This document shows, piece after piece, positions 10,908 to 20,598 of a stretch of DNA of 64,000 nt. Every line of letters starts with the position of its first letter. Position 1 is the stretch's first letter. Source of the stretch: Rhodovulum strictum (lineage in GTDB: Bacteria > Pseudomonadota > Alphaproteobacteria > Rhodobacterales > Rhodobacteraceae). Made by a program: the position numbers and the translations under genes. Where the stretch lies: assembly GCF_009649175.1 (NCBI RefSeq), contig NZ_WJPO01000012.1, forward strand, positions 32,370 to 96,369, in the 5' to 3' direction. The notes under the pieces are model-generated. The model had not been told where the DNA came from. It did no database searches and saw nothing but the letters and a program-made list of their open reading frames with translations.

Positions 10908-10947
10908 CGACGCCCGACTTACGCCGCGCCCCCAGCGGAATCAATGG

Positions 10948-12462
10948 CTATTTCCGGCGCCGGGCTGCGACCATTCCAGACAGCGCGGCAACCAGCACCA
11001 GCAGAACCGGCCAGTCGCCACTCTGCGCATAGGGCGTGGGCGGCAGGGCGGGGGGCAGCGGCGCGGTCACCTGGCCCGCCGTGTTCAGGGGCAGGCTGTG
11101 GGTGATCCGCCCGCGCGCGTCGATCACCGCCGAAACGCCGGTATTCGCCGAACGCAGCAGCGGCAGGCCCTGTTCGACCGCGCGCAGCCGGGCAAGCGCC
11201 AGATGCTGATAGGGGCCGGTCCAGTCGCCGAACCAGGAATCGTTGGTCAGCTGGGCGATCCAGCGCGGCCGCTCCGGCACCCGCAAACCCTGGGGAAACA
11301 CCGCCTCGTAGCAGATCAGCGGCAGCGCGGTGCCCAGCCGCGGTCCCAGATCCAGCACCACCGGCCCCGGCCCCGCGCCATAGCCCCAGACATCCTGCGC
11401 GGCAAGCCCGCGGATGCCGAACCGGCCCAGCACCTCGCCGAAGGGGATGTATTCGCCAAAGGGGACGAGGTGATGCTTGTCATAGACATGGGCAACCGCG
11501 CCGCCCGGCCCGATCACCGCAAGGCTGTTGAAGACCGCGTTTCCTTCGCCGCGCTGGATGCCCATCATCACCGGCACGCCGCCCGACACATCCGCGATCA
11601 GCGCCAGCGCCCCGCCAGAGCGTTCCAGCAGCCAGGGCACCGCGGTTTCGGGCCAGAGGATCAGCTCGGGCACCGGGTCCGAGGGTTCGGCACTCAGGTC
11701 AAGCAGCCGTTCCCAGAACAGTTGCTGCATGTCGGGCCGCCATTTCAGATGCTGCGCCGCATTGGGCTGGACCAGCCGGATCTGCGGCGGATCGGGGTCG
11801 GCGGGCATCGGTGCCTCCAGCCGCAGCGCGCCCCAGACCCCCGCCCCCGTGACCATCAGCGCCGCCAGAACCGCGCCCGCCGACCGGCCGGGACCAAGCG
11901 GCAGCAGAAGCGGCAGCGCCGCGACCAGCGTGGTGAACAGCGTCAGCCCGTTCTGCCCGAACAGGGCCGCCAACTGCATCTGCGGCGCCCCGATCCAGAC
12001 ATGCCCCGGCAGCGCCCAGGGAAAGCCGGTCAGCACATGACCGCGCGCCAGTTCCACCGCGGCCAGCGCCAGCGCAAAGCCCAGCGCCCGGCGGCGCAGC
12101 CCCTGCCCCGCCCAGCCCGCAAAGCCCCCCGCCGCGCCCCAGAACAGCGCCAGCCCCCCGGCCATGCCGACCATCGCAAAGGGCGCCATCCAGCCATGGG
12201 CATGCAGGTCGATCAGAAAGGGTTCGACGATCCACGCCAGCGCCAGCGCGAAATGCCCCACGCCCCCGGCCCAGCCGACCAGCGCCGCCTGTCGCGGCCC
12301 CGGCGCACGCGCCACCAGCCAGGTCAGCCCCGCCAGCGCCACAAGTGCGACGGGCCAAAGCCCGAAGGGCGCCTGCCCCGTTGCCGCCAGCGCGCCCAGC
12401 CCCAGCGCCGCCACCGGCGCGCGCGCCAGCGCCTGCACGATCCGGGGCCGGTGGGCGGTCAT
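10948..12462 (-). CDS. lnt: Apolipoprotein N-acyltransferase
   Basis: Lnt adds the third acyl chain to the N-terminal cysteine of lipoproteins at the periplasmic face of the inner membrane. The 504-residue protein has five or six hydrophobic N-terminal helices up to about residue 210, then a carbon-nitrogen hydrolase domain. The catalytic triad is visible as Glu in WPETAVPW, Lys in YDKHHLVPFGEY and Cys in CYEAVFP. It ends with another membrane helix and a basic tail. Its start is 4 bp from the corC stop, so both are cotranscribed. Confidence 0.96.
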   Translation of the reverse strand: MTAHRPRIVQALARAPVAALGLGALAATGQAPFGLWPVALVALAGLTWLVARAPGPRQAALVGWAGGVGHFALALAWIVEPFLIDLHAHGWMAPFAMVGMAGGLALFWGAAGGFAGWAGQGLRRRALGFALALAAVELARGHVLTGFPWALPGHVWIGAPQMQLAALFGQNGLTLFTTLVAALPLLLPLGPGRSAGAVLAALMVTGAGVWGALRLEAPMPADPDPPQIRLVQPNAAQHLKWRPDMQQLFWERLLDLSAEPSDPVPELILWPETAVPWLLERSGGALALIADVSGGVPVMMGIQRGEGNAVFNSLAVIGPGGAVAHVYDKHHLVPFGEYIPFGEVLGRFGIRGLAAQDVWGYGAGPGPVVLDLGPRLGTALPLICYEAVFPQGLRVPERPRWIAQLTNDSWFGDWTGPYQHLALARLRAVEQGLPLLRSANTGVSAVIDARGRITHSLPLNTAGQVTAPLPPALPPTPYAQSGDWPVLLVLVAALSGMVAARRRK

Positions 12463-12466
12463 GGTC

Positions 12467-13345
12467 TCAGCCGGCCATCACCGGCAGCCGCACCCGCAGC
12501 CGCTTGATCCGGCGCGGATCGGCATCGACCACCTCGAACTCGGTGCCGCTTTCGTGGCGGATCACCTCGCCGCGCGCGGGCACCCGGCCGATCATCATGA
12601 AGACCAGCCCGCCCAGCGTATCCACTTCCTCGATATCCTCGCCCTCGACCAGCCTCAGCCCGATCTCGGTCTCGAACTCGTCCAGCGGCGCGCGCGCCTG
12701 GGCCAGATAGACACCGGGCTTTTCCAGCGTCCACAGCGCGGCTTCCTCGGTGTCGTGCTCGTCCTCGATCTCGCCCACGACCTGCTCGATCAGATCCTCG
12801 ATCGTCACCAGCCCGTCGACCCCGCCATATTCGTCGATCACCAGCGCCATGTGCATCCGCTGGGTCTGCATCTTCTGCAACAGCACCCCGATCGGCATCG
12901 AGGGCGGCGCGTAAAGCAGCGGGCGCACCATGTCGTTCAGCGCAAAATCCGTGCCCTTGCCGTTGAAGCCGTAGCGCAGCGCGAAATCCTTGAGGTGGAT
13001 CATGCCCACCGGCGAATCGAGCGTGCCGTCATAGACCGGCAGCCGGGTCATCCCCGTCTCGCGGAACACCCGCACCAGATCGTCGCGTGAAATGTCCAGC
13101 GGCACCGCCTCGATCTCGGCCTTGGGGATGGCCACATCCTCGATGCGCAAGCGGCTGAGATTGCCGATGCCAAGGGGCACCTGCGGCCGCGCCGCGGTGC
13201 CATTCACCCCCTGTTCGTCCGAATCATCCCCGGCAGCAGGCCTGATCGCCGCCACAAGCCGACCCAGAATGCCCCGGCTTTCCAGATTGTCGGTCTCAAG
13301 CGCGCCTTGCGCAGCGCTAGACGACCCGTCCGTCTCGTCGCCCAT
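12467..13345 (-). CDS. CorC/HlyC-family CBS-domain protein
   Basis: This 292-residue cytoplasmic protein has two CBS domains (about 80-200, including [20 protein letters not shown] and [20 protein letters not shown]) and a C-terminal transporter-associated CorC_HlyC domain (about 210-290). It lacks the membrane CNNM domain, so it is the short form annotated as hemolysin C or CorC, connected with magnesium/cobalt efflux. The role here is inferred from the family. The ATG at 13343-13345 is preferred to the TTG one codon upstream. The ybeY-corC-lnt order is widely conserved. Confidence 0.93.
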   Translation of the reverse strand: MGDETDGSSSAAQGALETDNLESRGILGRLVAAIRPAAGDDSDEQGVNGTAARPQVPLGIGNLSRLRIEDVAIPKAEIEAVPLDISRDDLVRVFRETGMTRLPVYDGTLDSPVGMIHLKDFALRYGFNGKGTDFALNDMVRPLLYAPPSMPIGVLLQKMQTQRMHMALVIDEYGGVDGLVTIEDLIEQVVGEIEDEHDTEEAALWTLEKPGVYLAQARAPLDEFETEIGLRLVEGEDIEEVDTLGGLVFMMIGRVPARGEVIRHESGTEFEVVDADPRRIKRLRVRLPVMAG

Positions 13346-13382
13346 CAATCCTTACCAGAATGCGCGGGCTCTCGGCCCGCCT

Positions 13383-13883
13383 TCAGCCATATGGGTCAGC
13401 CACCCCGAGTTTTGCAAGTATTTCCACCTCCAGCCCCTCCATCAGGGCGGCATCTTGCGGACGGATGTGGTCGTAACCCAACAGATGCAGGCATCCATGT
13501 ACCACAAGATGCGTGACATGATGGTTAAACGAAATCCCCTGCTCGCAGGCTTCCCGCGCGCAGGTCTCATAGGCGATGGCGATATCGCCCAGTTCGGTCG
13601 GCATGCCTTCGGGCGGCTGCTCGGGGGGATGGGGCGCATCGCCATCCTCCTCGGCCGCCAGATCCTCGGCCGGCCAGGACAGGACGTTGGTGGGCGCGGG
13701 CTTGCCGCGAAACTCGGCGTTCAACCCGGCGATGCGGGCATCGTCGCAGGCCAGCAGGCTGATCTCGCAGGTCTCGGGATCAAGGCCCAGATGCGCCAGC
13801 GCGGCGGCACAGGCTGCCTCGGCCAGCGGGGCCAGACCCGCCGCGTCCCAGCGGTCATCCTCGAAAACGATCTCGACACTCAT
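13383..13883 (-). CDS. ybeY: Endoribonuclease YbeY
   Basis: YbeY is a zinc-dependent single-strand endoribonuclease acting in 16S rRNA 3' maturation and ribosome quality control. The 166-residue protein carries the metal motif HLVVHGCLHLLGYDH near residues 120-135, with the three ligand histidines in H-x3-H-x5-H spacing. The insert DLAAEEDGDAPHPPEQPPEG before that motif is somewhat longer and more acidic/proline-rich than in many orthologues. It is followed by corC and normally preceded by phoH; here a GFA-family gene lies between phoH and ybeY. Confidence 0.96.
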   Translation of the reverse strand: MSVEIVFEDDRWDAAGLAPLAEAACAAALAHLGLDPETCEISLLACDDARIAGLNAEFRGKPAPTNVLSWPAEDLAAEEDGDAPHPPEQPPEGMPTELGDIAIAYETCAREACEQGISFNHHVTHLVVHGCLHLLGYDHIRPQDAALMEGLEVEILAKLGVADPYG

Positions 13884-13940
13884 GGCCGGGATCTATCCGG
13901 GATCGCCGCCCGGCGTAAGGGGAAACGCATCCCCAAGTGG

Positions 13941-13970
13941 GGTCCGCAGGACCGGAGCATCCTGCGGACC
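13941..13970 (-). terminator. Hairpin between the GFA-family gene and ybeY
   Basis: A perfect 11-bp inverted repeat (GGTCCGCAGGA and TCCTGCGGACC) has an 8-nt loop. A small second palindrome, CCCCAAGTGGGG, lies at 13931-13942. There is no T-run. It sits about 80 bp beyond the stop of the GFA-family gene and 58 bp before ybeY, and could end or attenuate the upstream transcript. Confidence 0.45.
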
Positions 13971-14050
13971 CGGGTTCCGCGCCCGGTGCGGGGGCAGGCG
14001 GCCCTTGGTCGGCAGAGGGCCGCGCGGAACCATCTCTCGGGCGCGGGCGG

Positions 14051-14488
14051 TCAGGATCCCGCGGGCCAGGCGAATTCCGGACGCAAGCCTTCGTAGACGG
14101 GGCGGCCGTCATTCGGTTTGGGCACGCCGGTCTTGGGATCGTAGAAGGCGTGATAGGTCGCCTCCAGCCCGCGCGACTGATAGCCCATCAGGTTCGGCAC
14201 GATCACCCGGATGCGGTGCTGCTTGTCGTCCAGCATGATCGGCGCACCGCAGGTCTTGCAGGTACACAGCTCCAGCGGCCCGCCGGGGTTCTCGCTGTTG
14301 AAGGGCTGGCGGTTCATGTTGTGCTCGTTCGCGGCGCTCAGGTCGCCATGCTTGAAGAACACGACATGCGTTGTCGGCTGGCCGGTCACGCGCTTGCAGA
14401 CCGAACAGTGACAGGTGTGGTTGTCGATCGGATCGTGATCGGCCCAGGTGCGCACATGCTCGCACCCGCCGACATATTTGTGAGACAT
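14051..14488 (-). CDS. GFA-family (glutathione-dependent formaldehyde-activating-like) zinc protein
   Basis: This 145-residue Mss4-like fold protein has paired zinc ligands: Cys in CEHVRTW, CHCSVCKRVTGQ and CTCKTCGAP. These match the zinc-ligand pattern of the GFA family. Some members take part in glutathione-linked formaldehyde metabolism, but most have no known substrate, and no glutathione or formaldehyde gene is nearby. It is inserted between phoH and ybeY, a junction that is usually tight. The ATG at 14486-14488 follows a GGGAGGGAG-type ribosome site. Confidence 0.86.
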   Translation of the reverse strand: MSHKYVGGCEHVRTWADHDPIDNHTCHCSVCKRVTGQPTTHVVFFKHGDLSAANEHNMNRQPFNSENPGGPLELCTCKTCGAPIMLDDKQHRIRVIVPNLMGYQSRGLEATYHAFYDPKTGVPKPNDGRPVYEGLRPEFAWPAGS

Positions 14489-14682
14489 GGTTTCTCCCTC
14501 CCTCGGGCAACAAGGCCGCCCGCCACCCGGACGGGAATGGCCCGGGCAAGGAAAGGATAACGCCCGAATCGCGGGCCGGTCGATCTAGACTTCCGTCTGC
14601 GGTGGGGGGCGGGCCTGCCACGCGGCCGTCGTTTTCCGGCCCACAGGAACGGGCCGCCCGGGACGGGTCGGGGCGCGGTTCG

Positions 14683-15708
14683 CTACCGCCCCTCGCCCCG
14701 CTCCTGATCCGCGTCATAGGCTTCGATGATCCGGGCCACCAGCGGGTGACGGACCACGTCCTTGGCGGTGAAATAGCTGAACGAGATGTTGGGGATGCCC
14801 TGCAACAGCCGTTCCGCATCGGCCAGCCCGCTGGCCACCCCGCGCGGCAGATCGACCTGGCTGCGGTCGCCGGTGATGACCATGCGCGAGCCTTCGCCAA
14901 GGCGCGTCAGGAACATCTTCATCTGCATCGTCGTGGCATTCTGCGCCTCGTCCAGCACCACGAAGGCATTGGCCAGCGTGCGGCCGCGCATGAAGGCAAG
15001 CGGCGCGATCTCGATGCGCTTTTCCTCGATCAGCTTGGCGGTCTGCTTGCCCGGCAAGAAATCGTTCAGCGCGTCGTAAAGCGGCTGCATGTAGGGATCG
15101 ACCTTTTCCTTCATGTCGCCGGGCAGGAAACCCAGCCGCTCGCCCGCCTCGACGGCGGGGCGGCTCAGCACGATGCGGTCGACATGGCCGCCGATGAACA
15201 TGTTCACCGCCACCGCGACCGCCAGATAGGTCTTGCCGGTGCCCGCAGGCCCGATGCCAAAGCACATCTCGTTCTCGTAAAGCGCGCGGACATAGGCTTT
15301 CTGTGCCTCGGTGCGCGGCTCGATCAGCTTGCGCCGGGTATGGATCTCGACCCGGCCGCGCTGGAACATCTCAAGCTGGTCGCCCGGCTGCGTGCCGGTG
15401 CCCAGGGCGGACTCGCCCAGCCGGATCGCGCCGTCGATATCGCCCGCCTCGACCCCCTTGCCGGTTTCCAGCCGGGTGTAAAGCTGCCGAAGCACCTGGG
15501 CCGCCTGGCCCCGCGGCCCGCCCTCGCCCACCACGGCCAGACGGTTGCCGCGGCGCAGGATATGCACGCCAAGCTTGTGCTCGATCTGGGCAAGGTTGCG
15601 GTCGAATTCGCCGCAAAGGTCGATCAGAAGGCGATTGTCAGGGAACTCCACGAGCGTCTCGTGAAGCTCGCTCGAGTCCGTCGGGGGGGTCAGGGCGCTG
15701 ATTCCCAA
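14683..15708 (-). CDS. PhoH-family ATPase
   Basis: This PhoH-like P-loop ATPase has about 341 residues. It carries Walker A GPAGTGKTYLAVAVAV, Walker B-like FVVLDEAQNAT, and ITGDRSQVDLPRGV of the PhoH core, with an N-terminal nucleic-acid-binding-like region. It is probably linked to RNA metabolism through its conserved neighbours YbeY and MiaB. The preferred start is TTG at 15706-15708, which has GGAG at a 6-nt spacing and gives LGISALTPPTDSSELHETL; an ATG at 15837 would add 43 unconserved-looking residues. The miaB-phoH-ybeY order is interrupted by a NUDIX gene on one side and a GFA-family gene on the other. Confidence 0.92.
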   Translation of the reverse strand: MGISALTPPTDSSELHETLVEFPDNRLLIDLCGEFDRNLAQIEHKLGVHILRRGNRLAVVGEGGPRGQAAQVLRQLYTRLETGKGVEAGDIDGAIRLGESALGTGTQPGDQLEMFQRGRVEIHTRRKLIEPRTEAQKAYVRALYENEMCFGIGPAGTGKTYLAVAVAVNMFIGGHVDRIVLSRPAVEAGERLGFLPGDMKEKVDPYMQPLYDALNDFLPGKQTAKLIEEKRIEIAPLAFMRGRTLANAFVVLDEAQNATTMQMKMFLTRLGEGSRMVITGDRSQVDLPRGVASGLADAERLLQGIPNISFSYFTAKDVVRHPLVARIIEAYDADQERGEGR

Positions 15709-15877
15709 GAACGACTCCGTTGGCTGAAGGTCGCACAAATATGGTGCCAACCGCGTGCCCGCATCGCAAGCGATAGCTGCGTCATTCGGCCCGATTGATG
15801 TAAAATTCACATTAAGGCGCCGAACCGATGCCCGCAAAACGGCAGCGCAGGGGATCGCCGGGCCCCGCCAGCCGGGG

Positions 15878-16351
15878 TCAGGACGCCTTTCTCAGCGCCC
15901 TGATCTCGGGCCGTTTGCGCGGCTTGTCGGCCAGTTCCAGCAGCAGCGCGGCCAGATCGGGTTCGTCGACACGGCGCGCGGCCGCCCTTGCCTTGAACCA
16001 GCGCCGCTTGCGCTGGCGGCGTTCCTTCCAGTCGCGCTTGAGCCGCTCGACCAGCATCGGAAAGACCTCGACCACGCAGGGCAGCGCGGTGCCGTTGTCC
16101 AGGATCTTGTCATAGCGATAGCGCCCGATCGGCGCGGTGCCGACCCGTCCCAGCGCGCCGGCCTCCTCCAGCGCCTCGATCTCGGCGGTGCGCCAGGGTT
16201 TCTTGACATCCATCCGCCAGCCCTTGGGCATGATCCAGCGCCCGGTCCCGCGCGAGGTGACCATCAGCACGCGCAACGCCCCCTTGTCGTCCCAGCGCAA
16301 GGGCAAGGCGGCAATCTGCACGCCTGTCGCGGTTCTGGTGTCCTCGGTCAT
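15878..16351 (-). CDS. NUDIX hydrolase, DIPP-like
   Basis: This is a 157-residue NUDIX-fold protein. The NUDIX box reads GWRMDVKK...EIEALEEAGALG. The catalytic E..EE..G core is present, but the usual first Glu is Lys and the usual Arg is Ile, as in the diphosphoinositol-polyphosphate phosphohydrolase-like branch. The strand before the box (LMVTSRGTGRWIMPKGW) also fits that branch. A basic C-terminal segment (RDWKERRQRKRRWFKARAAA) follows. The true substrate is unknown. The ATG at 16349-16351 is chosen because the domain begins just after it; a longer form from 16459 is possible. Confidence 0.88.
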   Translation of the reverse strand: MTEDTRTATGVQIAALPLRWDDKGALRVLMVTSRGTGRWIMPKGWRMDVKKPWRTAEIEALEEAGALGRVGTAPIGRYRYDKILDNGTALPCVVEVFPMLVERLKRDWKERRQRKRRWFKARAAARRVDEPDLAALLLELADKPRKRPEIRALRKAS

Positions 16352-16449
16352 CTCGGGCCTGCTCGCCGGGCTTTGGCTGCCCGTTCGGTCGGGTTGCGCG
16401 CGGGGTGTTCGGGTCTCCGGGTCGATATGGACCCCCGCGACATTATCGC

Positions 16450-16477
16450 CAGAGTCCATAGTATTTCGTTGACTCTG
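16450..16477. promoter_or_regulatory. Inverted repeat upstream of the NUDIX gene
   Basis: CAGAGTC and GACTCTG form a perfect 7-bp inverted repeat with a 14-nt spacer. The surrounding 16436-16500 is distinctly AT-rich for this genome. It lies 98 bp upstream of the chosen NUDIX start, in a likely promoter region between miaB and the NUDIX gene. It could be a repressor or activator site; no factor can be named. Confidence 0.35.
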
Positions 16478-16542
16478 ACAACATAATTCCGGTGTCAGGC
16501 CATTCTTTTCACGACCGGCGGGCCGTCCTGCGCCGGAAAATC

Positions 16543-17871
16543 TCAGCCCGCAGCCAGCCGCCCGGCCAGCGAATTGGGCGCCGCCGCCAGGATCTCGACC
16601 GGCGCGATCCGGCCCAGCCAGTCCTCGCCCGCCTCGACATGCACCGCTTGCAGATGGTCGGACTTGCCCACCACCTGCCCCTGCATCCGGCCCGGCTTTT
16701 CGAACAGCACGCCGACCACGCGCCCCACCATGGCCTGTTGCGCCGCCTGCTGCTGGGCGTCAAGCAGCGCCTGCAACCGCGCCAGCCGGTCGGATTTCAC
16801 GTCCTCGGGCACCTGCCCCTCACGCTCGGCCGCCGGGGTGCCGGGGCGGGGCGAATACTTGAAGGAATAGCACTGGCCATAGCCCACCGCCCGCACCAGC
16901 GCCATCGTCGCCTCGAAATCGGCCTCGGTCTCGCCGGGGAAACCGACGATGAAATCGCCCGAGATCAGGATATCGGGCCGCGCGGCACGGATGCGCGCGA
17001 TCAGCGCAAGGTATTGCTCGGCGCTGTGCTTGCGGTTCATCGCCTTGAGGATGCGGTCAGACCCCGACTGCACCGGCAGATGCAGATAGGGCATCAGTTC
17101 CCGACAATCGCCATGCGCGGCGATCAGGTCATCCTCCATGTCGTTCGGATGCGAGGTGGTATAGCGGATGCGGTCCAGCCCCTCGATCCGCGCCAGTTCG
17201 CGGATCAGCCGCGCCAGCCCCCAGGCCCCGTCCTGCCCCTCGCCGTGATAGGCATTGACGTTCTGGCCCAGCAACGTGATCTCGCGCACCCCGCGCGCGA
17301 CCAGATCGCGCGCCTCGTCCAGCACCCGCGCGGCGGGGCGGCTGACCTCGGCGCCGCGGGTATAGGGCACGACGCAGAAGGCACAGAACTTGTCGCAGCC
17401 CTCCTGCACCGTCAGGAACGCGGTCGGCCCGCGCTGCGCCTTGGGCCGCCCGCCCAGCCGGTCGAACTTGTCTTCCTCGGGGAAATCGGTGTCGAGCGCC
17501 CTGCCCCCCGCCCGCGCGCGCGCCTCAAGCTCGGGCAGGCGGTGATAGCTTTGCGGCCCCACCACCAGATCGACCAGCGGCTGACGGCGCAGGATCTCCT
17601 CGCCCTCGGCCTGCGCGACACAGCCCGCCACGCCGATCTTCAGATCCGGGTTCGCCGCCTTCAGCCCCTTCAGCCGGCCAAGCTCGGAATAGACCTTCTC
17701 GGCGGCCTTCTCGCGGATATGGCAGGTGTTCAGCAGGATCATGTCCGCCGTCTCGGCGGTATCGGTCACGACATAGCCCGCGGCACCCAGCGCCTCGGCC
17801 ATCCGCTCGCTGTCATAGACGTTCATCTGACAGCCATAGGTCTTGATGAATAGCTTTCTGGGCGTGGTCAT
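16543..17871 (-). CDS. miaB: tRNA-2-methylthio-N6-dimethylallyladenosine synthase
   Basis: This radical-SAM methylthiotransferase converts i6A37 to ms2i6A37 in tRNAs reading UNN codons. The 442-residue protein has an N-terminal UPF0004 domain with auxiliary-cluster cysteines (YGCQMN, NTCHIRE, AGCVAQ), the radical-SAM motif CDKFCAFC near residue 155, and a C-terminal TRAM domain (about 375-440). The start at 17869-17871 gives [17 protein letters not shown]. It is upstream of phoH as usual. One likely substrate is tRNA-Leu(UAA), also encoded in this window. Confidence 0.97.
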   Translation of the reverse strand: MTTPRKLFIKTYGCQMNVYDSERMAEALGAAGYVVTDTAETADMILLNTCHIREKAAEKVYSELGRLKGLKAANPDLKIGVAGCVAQAEGEEILRRQPLVDLVVGPQSYHRLPELEARARAGGRALDTDFPEEDKFDRLGGRPKAQRGPTAFLTVQEGCDKFCAFCVVPYTRGAEVSRPAARVLDEARDLVARGVREITLLGQNVNAYHGEGQDGAWGLARLIRELARIEGLDRIRYTTSHPNDMEDDLIAAHGDCRELMPYLHLPVQSGSDRILKAMNRKHSAEQYLALIARIRAARPDILISGDFIVGFPGETEADFEATMALVRAVGYGQCYSFKYSPRPGTPAAEREGQVPEDVKSDRLARLQALLDAQQQAAQQAMVGRVVGVLFEKPGRMQGQVVGKSDHLQAVHVEAGEDWLGRIAPVEILAAAPNSLAGRLAAG

Positions 17872-17997
17872 GGCGCGTTCCCGACGATCTGACGGGCGTC
17901 CTACACGAAAGCGCCCCCCTGCCGCAACGCTTGCATGGGCGGCGGGTTTGTCGGAACGTGGCGCACAACCCCAAGAGGTGGCAGGAAGCGGCCCACG

Positions 17998-18873
17998 ATG
18001 GCAGAGCGGTATCAGGGCCTGGACGATTTCCTGAAACGCGGGCGCACGGCGCTGGCGCAGGGGCCGGTCGCGCTGATCTTCGTCGAGGACCGGGCCGAGG
18101 TGGACAGCACCATCCGCCACCATGCCGGGCTCGGCTTTCGCGCGCTGGTGCTGTTCGCCCCGGACGAGTTGGACCTTGCCCCCGACGCTACCGCGCTGGT
18201 CCATCGCGTGCGCCATGCGCCCTGCGATGCGGGCGCGGTGCCCGCCGCGGTCAACCGGGTGATCGCCGCCGCGCCAGGGCTCTGGCTTTATTACTGCTAC
18301 AATGCCGAATACCTGTTCTTCCCGTTCTGCGAGACGCGCAGCGTGGGCGAGATGCTGGCCTTTCATGCCGAGGAACGGCGCGACGCGATGCTGACCTATG
18401 TGATCGACCTTTACGCGGGCGATCTGGGCCGCTTTCCCGATGCCGTCTCGCGCGAGACGGCGATGCTGGACCGCACGGGCTATTACGCACTGGCCCGGCC
18501 CGATCCGGCAAACCACGGCCACCCCAAGGAACGGCAACTCGATTTCTTCGGCGGGCTCAGGTGGCGGTTCGAACAGCATGTCCCCGAGGCGCGGCGCCGG
18601 ATCGACCGGATCGCGCTGTTCCGGGCAAAGCGGGGGCTGCATCTGCTGGACGGGCATCTGTTCGATGACGAGGAATACAACACCTATGCCTGCCCCTGGC
18701 ATCACAACCTGACCGCCGCGATCTGTTCCTTCCGCGCGGCCAAGGCGCTGAAGACCAATGCGGGCTCGACCTTCGACATCCCCGATTTCCGCTGGCGGGG
18801 CTCGGTGCCGTTCGAGTGGAATTCGCAGCAACTGATGGATCTGGGGCTGATGGAGCCCGGGCAATGGTTCTGA
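17998..18873 (+). CDS. Glycosyltransferase family 2-like protein, function uncertain
   Basis: This 291-residue soluble protein begins [20 protein letters not shown]. It has an N-terminal alpha/beta region ([19 protein letters not shown]) that resembles the nucleotide-sugar domain of distant family 2 glycosyltransferases but lacks an obvious DxD. The second half has conserved-looking aromatic blocks ([54 protein letters not shown]). I associate this sequence type with Rhodobacterales proteins annotated as glycosyltransferases, but this is recollection. It lies 10 bp upstream of a DUF2238 membrane-protein gene, probably as one operon. The ATG is preceded by AGGAAG. Confidence 0.7.
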   Translation: MAERYQGLDDFLKRGRTALAQGPVALIFVEDRAEVDSTIRHHAGLGFRALVLFAPDELDLAPDATALVHRVRHAPCDAGAVPAAVNRVIAAAPGLWLYYCYNAEYLFFPFCETRSVGEMLAFHAEERRDAMLTYVIDLYAGDLGRFPDAVSRETAMLDRTGYYALARPDPANHGHPKERQLDFFGGLRWRFEQHVPEARRRIDRIALFRAKRGLHLLDGHLFDDEEYNTYACPWHHNLTAAICSFRAAKALKTNAGSTFDIPDFRWRGSVPFEWNSQQLMDLGLMEPGQWF

Positions 18874-18883
18874 GGAGCACCAT

Positions 18884-19480
18884 ATGAGGATCGAACGCCG
18901 GGAGTGGGCCGTGTTCTGGTTCACCATGGCCTATGTCGCGGGCTTCACCATCTGGTTCTTCTCGCGCGGGAATTACGAGTTCATCTGGTACGTGCTGACC
19001 ATGATGGGCATGATCGCGCTGGCCGCCCTCGGCCTGCGCAAGGCCGAGTTTCCGGCCGCGCTCCTCTGGGCGCTCAGCCTTTGGGGGCTGGCCCATATGG
19101 CGGGCGGCGGCGTGCCGGTGGGCGGCAGCGTCCTTTACAACTGGATGATCTGGCATGTCGGCGGCGAGGGCGAGCTTGCCATCCTGAAATACGACCAGGC
19201 GGTGCATGCCTATGGCTTTGGTGTGACGGCCTGGATGCTGTGGCACCTGATGGTGCGCCACTACCCCGCCACCGCCGGAAGCTGGACGGCGCTGACCTAC
19301 CCGGCCTTCGGCGCGATGGGGCTGGGGGCGCTGAACGAGATCATCGAGTTCGTCGCGGTGCTGTCGATCCCCGACACCAATGTTGGCGGCTATCTCAATA
19401 CCGGGCTGGATCTGGTCTTCAACGCCATCGGCGCGACCGTCGCTGTGCTGACGATCGCGCTGGTCCGTACGGTTCGCTAG
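18884..19480 (+). CDS. DUF2238 (YjdF-like) integral membrane protein
   Basis: This 198-residue polytopic membrane protein has about six helices: 8-28, 34-50, 55-75, 105-125, 140-160 and 172-194. The C-terminal [20 protein letters not shown] matches the N-T-x2-D-x3-N-x2-G pattern of the DUF2238/YjdF family, and GALNEIIEF in a membrane segment is also family-like. The function is unknown. It is probably cotranscribed with the preceding glycosyltransferase-like gene, and its stop lies 3 bp from that of convergent irr. Confidence 0.82.
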   Translation: MRIERREWAVFWFTMAYVAGFTIWFFSRGNYEFIWYVLTMMGMIALAALGLRKAEFPAALLWALSLWGLAHMAGGGVPVGGSVLYNWMIWHVGGEGELAILKYDQAVHAYGFGVTAWMLWHLMVRHYPATAGSWTALTYPAFGAMGLGALNEIIEFVAVLSIPDTNVGGYLNTGLDLVFNAIGATVAVLTIALVRTVR

Positions 19481-19483
19481 CGG

Positions 19484-19924
19484 TCAGATCCGGCGCAGCC
19501 GGATCACGACATCAACCTTCGAAATCTCCGAGCCGGGCGGCGCCTCGGGCAGGCGCGAGATCTCGATCGAGCCATGGGGGGCATCGGTCAGCCGACCCTC
19601 GTCCTCCCAGAAGAAATGCGGGTGGTCGTCGACCCGCGTATCGAAATAGCTTTTCGTGCCGTCGACCATGACTTCCTGCATCAGGCCCGCATCGCAGAAG
19701 GCCCGCAGCGTGTTGTAGACGGTCGCCAGCGACACCCGCTCGCCGGTCTCGCAGGACGCGGCATACAGGGTCTCGGCCGTCACGTGACGGTTCATCCCGT
19801 CGCCGATCAGCAAGGCGGCGAGACTGACGCGCTGGCGCGTGGGACGCAGACCGGCCTTGGACAGCCAGCGGCTGCTGCGCTCGATCGCGTCAGGATGGGT
19901 GGGGTTGTCATTCAGCTTTGCCAT
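19484..19924 (-). CDS. irr: Iron-response regulator Irr (Fur family)
   Basis: Irr is a haem-responsive Fur-superfamily regulator of iron metabolism in alphaproteobacteria. The 146-residue protein has a winged-helix domain with LRPTRQRVSLAALL and VSLATVYNTLRAFCDAGLM. DDHPHFFWEDEGRLTDAP carries the metal- or haem-linked histidines and replaces the HHDH/Cys signature of Fur. The ATG at 19922-19924 is chosen because it gives the normal MAKLNDNP-type leader. It is divergent from fabA with 154 bp between, an arrangement common in this order. Confidence 0.92.
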   Translation of the reverse strand: MAKLNDNPTHPDAIERSSRWLSKAGLRPTRQRVSLAALLIGDGMNRHVTAETLYAASCETGERVSLATVYNTLRAFCDAGLMQEVMVDGTKSYFDTRVDDHPHFFWEDEGRLTDAPHGSIEISRLPEAPPGSEISKVDVVIRLRRI

Positions 19925-20078
19925 ACGAAAGTATATGGTCCCGCCCAGTCGAGAATTCAAATGATTCCGAATTGCAGCGTCGCTTTGGCGCGGCATAAGC
20001 GCACTATTGCCACTCGGCGAGGCCGGGTGCTACAGGGGGCCGATTGCAAAAACGCCTGAGGCAGGGGGCTGCGCCCGT

Positions 20079-20588
20079 ATGACCGACTATCCCACAAGCT
20101 TCGACCGGGACGAGCTTCTGAAATGCGCAAGGGGGGAACTGTTCGGCCCCGGCAACGCGCAACTGCCCGAACCGCCGATGCTGATGATGGACCGGATCAC
20201 CGAGATCAGCGCCGATGGCGGCGCCCATGGCAAGGGTCATGTGGTGGCCGAATTCGACATCCACCCCGACCTGTGGTTCTTTTCCTGCCACTTCCCCGGC
20301 AACCCGATCATGCCGGGCTGTCTGGGGCTGGACGGGCTGTGGCAGCTGACCGGCTTCAACCTGGGCTGGCGCGGCTGGCCGGGGCGGGGCTATGCGCTGG
20401 GCGTGGGCGAGGTGAAGCTGACCGGCATGGTCCGCCCCGACCGCAAGATGCTGCGCTACTTCGTCGATTTCACCAAGGCCGTGCAGACAAGGCGGCTGAC
20501 CATGGGTGTGGCCGATGGCCGGGTCGAAGCCGATGGCGAAACGATCTATCATGTCAGGGACATGAAGGTGGCTCTGTCCGAGAGCTAG
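20079..20588 (+). CDS. fabA: 3-hydroxydecanoyl-ACP dehydratase/isomerase
   Basis: FabA dehydrates 3-hydroxydecanoyl-ACP and isomerises trans-2- to cis-3-decenoyl-ACP, the branch point for unsaturated fatty acids. The 169-residue hot-dog-fold protein has catalytic His71 in [20 protein letters not shown] and the partner Asp in the same segment. The start at 20079 gives the expected [14 protein letters not shown]. It should be followed by fabB and fabI; here a foreign-looking yfbU-family gene starts 11 bp after its stop, using an AGGAGG site that overlaps the fabA stop codon. Confidence 0.97.
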   Translation: MTDYPTSFDRDELLKCARGELFGPGNAQLPEPPMLMMDRITEISADGGAHGKGHVVAEFDIHPDLWFFSCHFPGNPIMPGCLGLDGLWQLTGFNLGWRGWPGRGYALGVGEVKLTGMVRPDRKMLRYFVDFTKAVQTRRLTMGVADGRVEADGETIYHVRDMKVALSES

Positions 20589-20598
20589 GAGGTGCAGG

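Noticed and set aside
9766..12507. A 913-codon plus-strand open frame opposite metK and lnt
   Set aside because: Antisense to two intact genes with all their motifs; composition dominated by arginine, histidine and proline as expected for an antisense frame.
14051..14488. Formaldehyde-detoxification gene
   Set aside because: The fold and zinc ligands are those of the GFA family, but no glutathione-dependent formaldehyde dehydrogenase or related gene lies nearby, so the specific role was not assigned.
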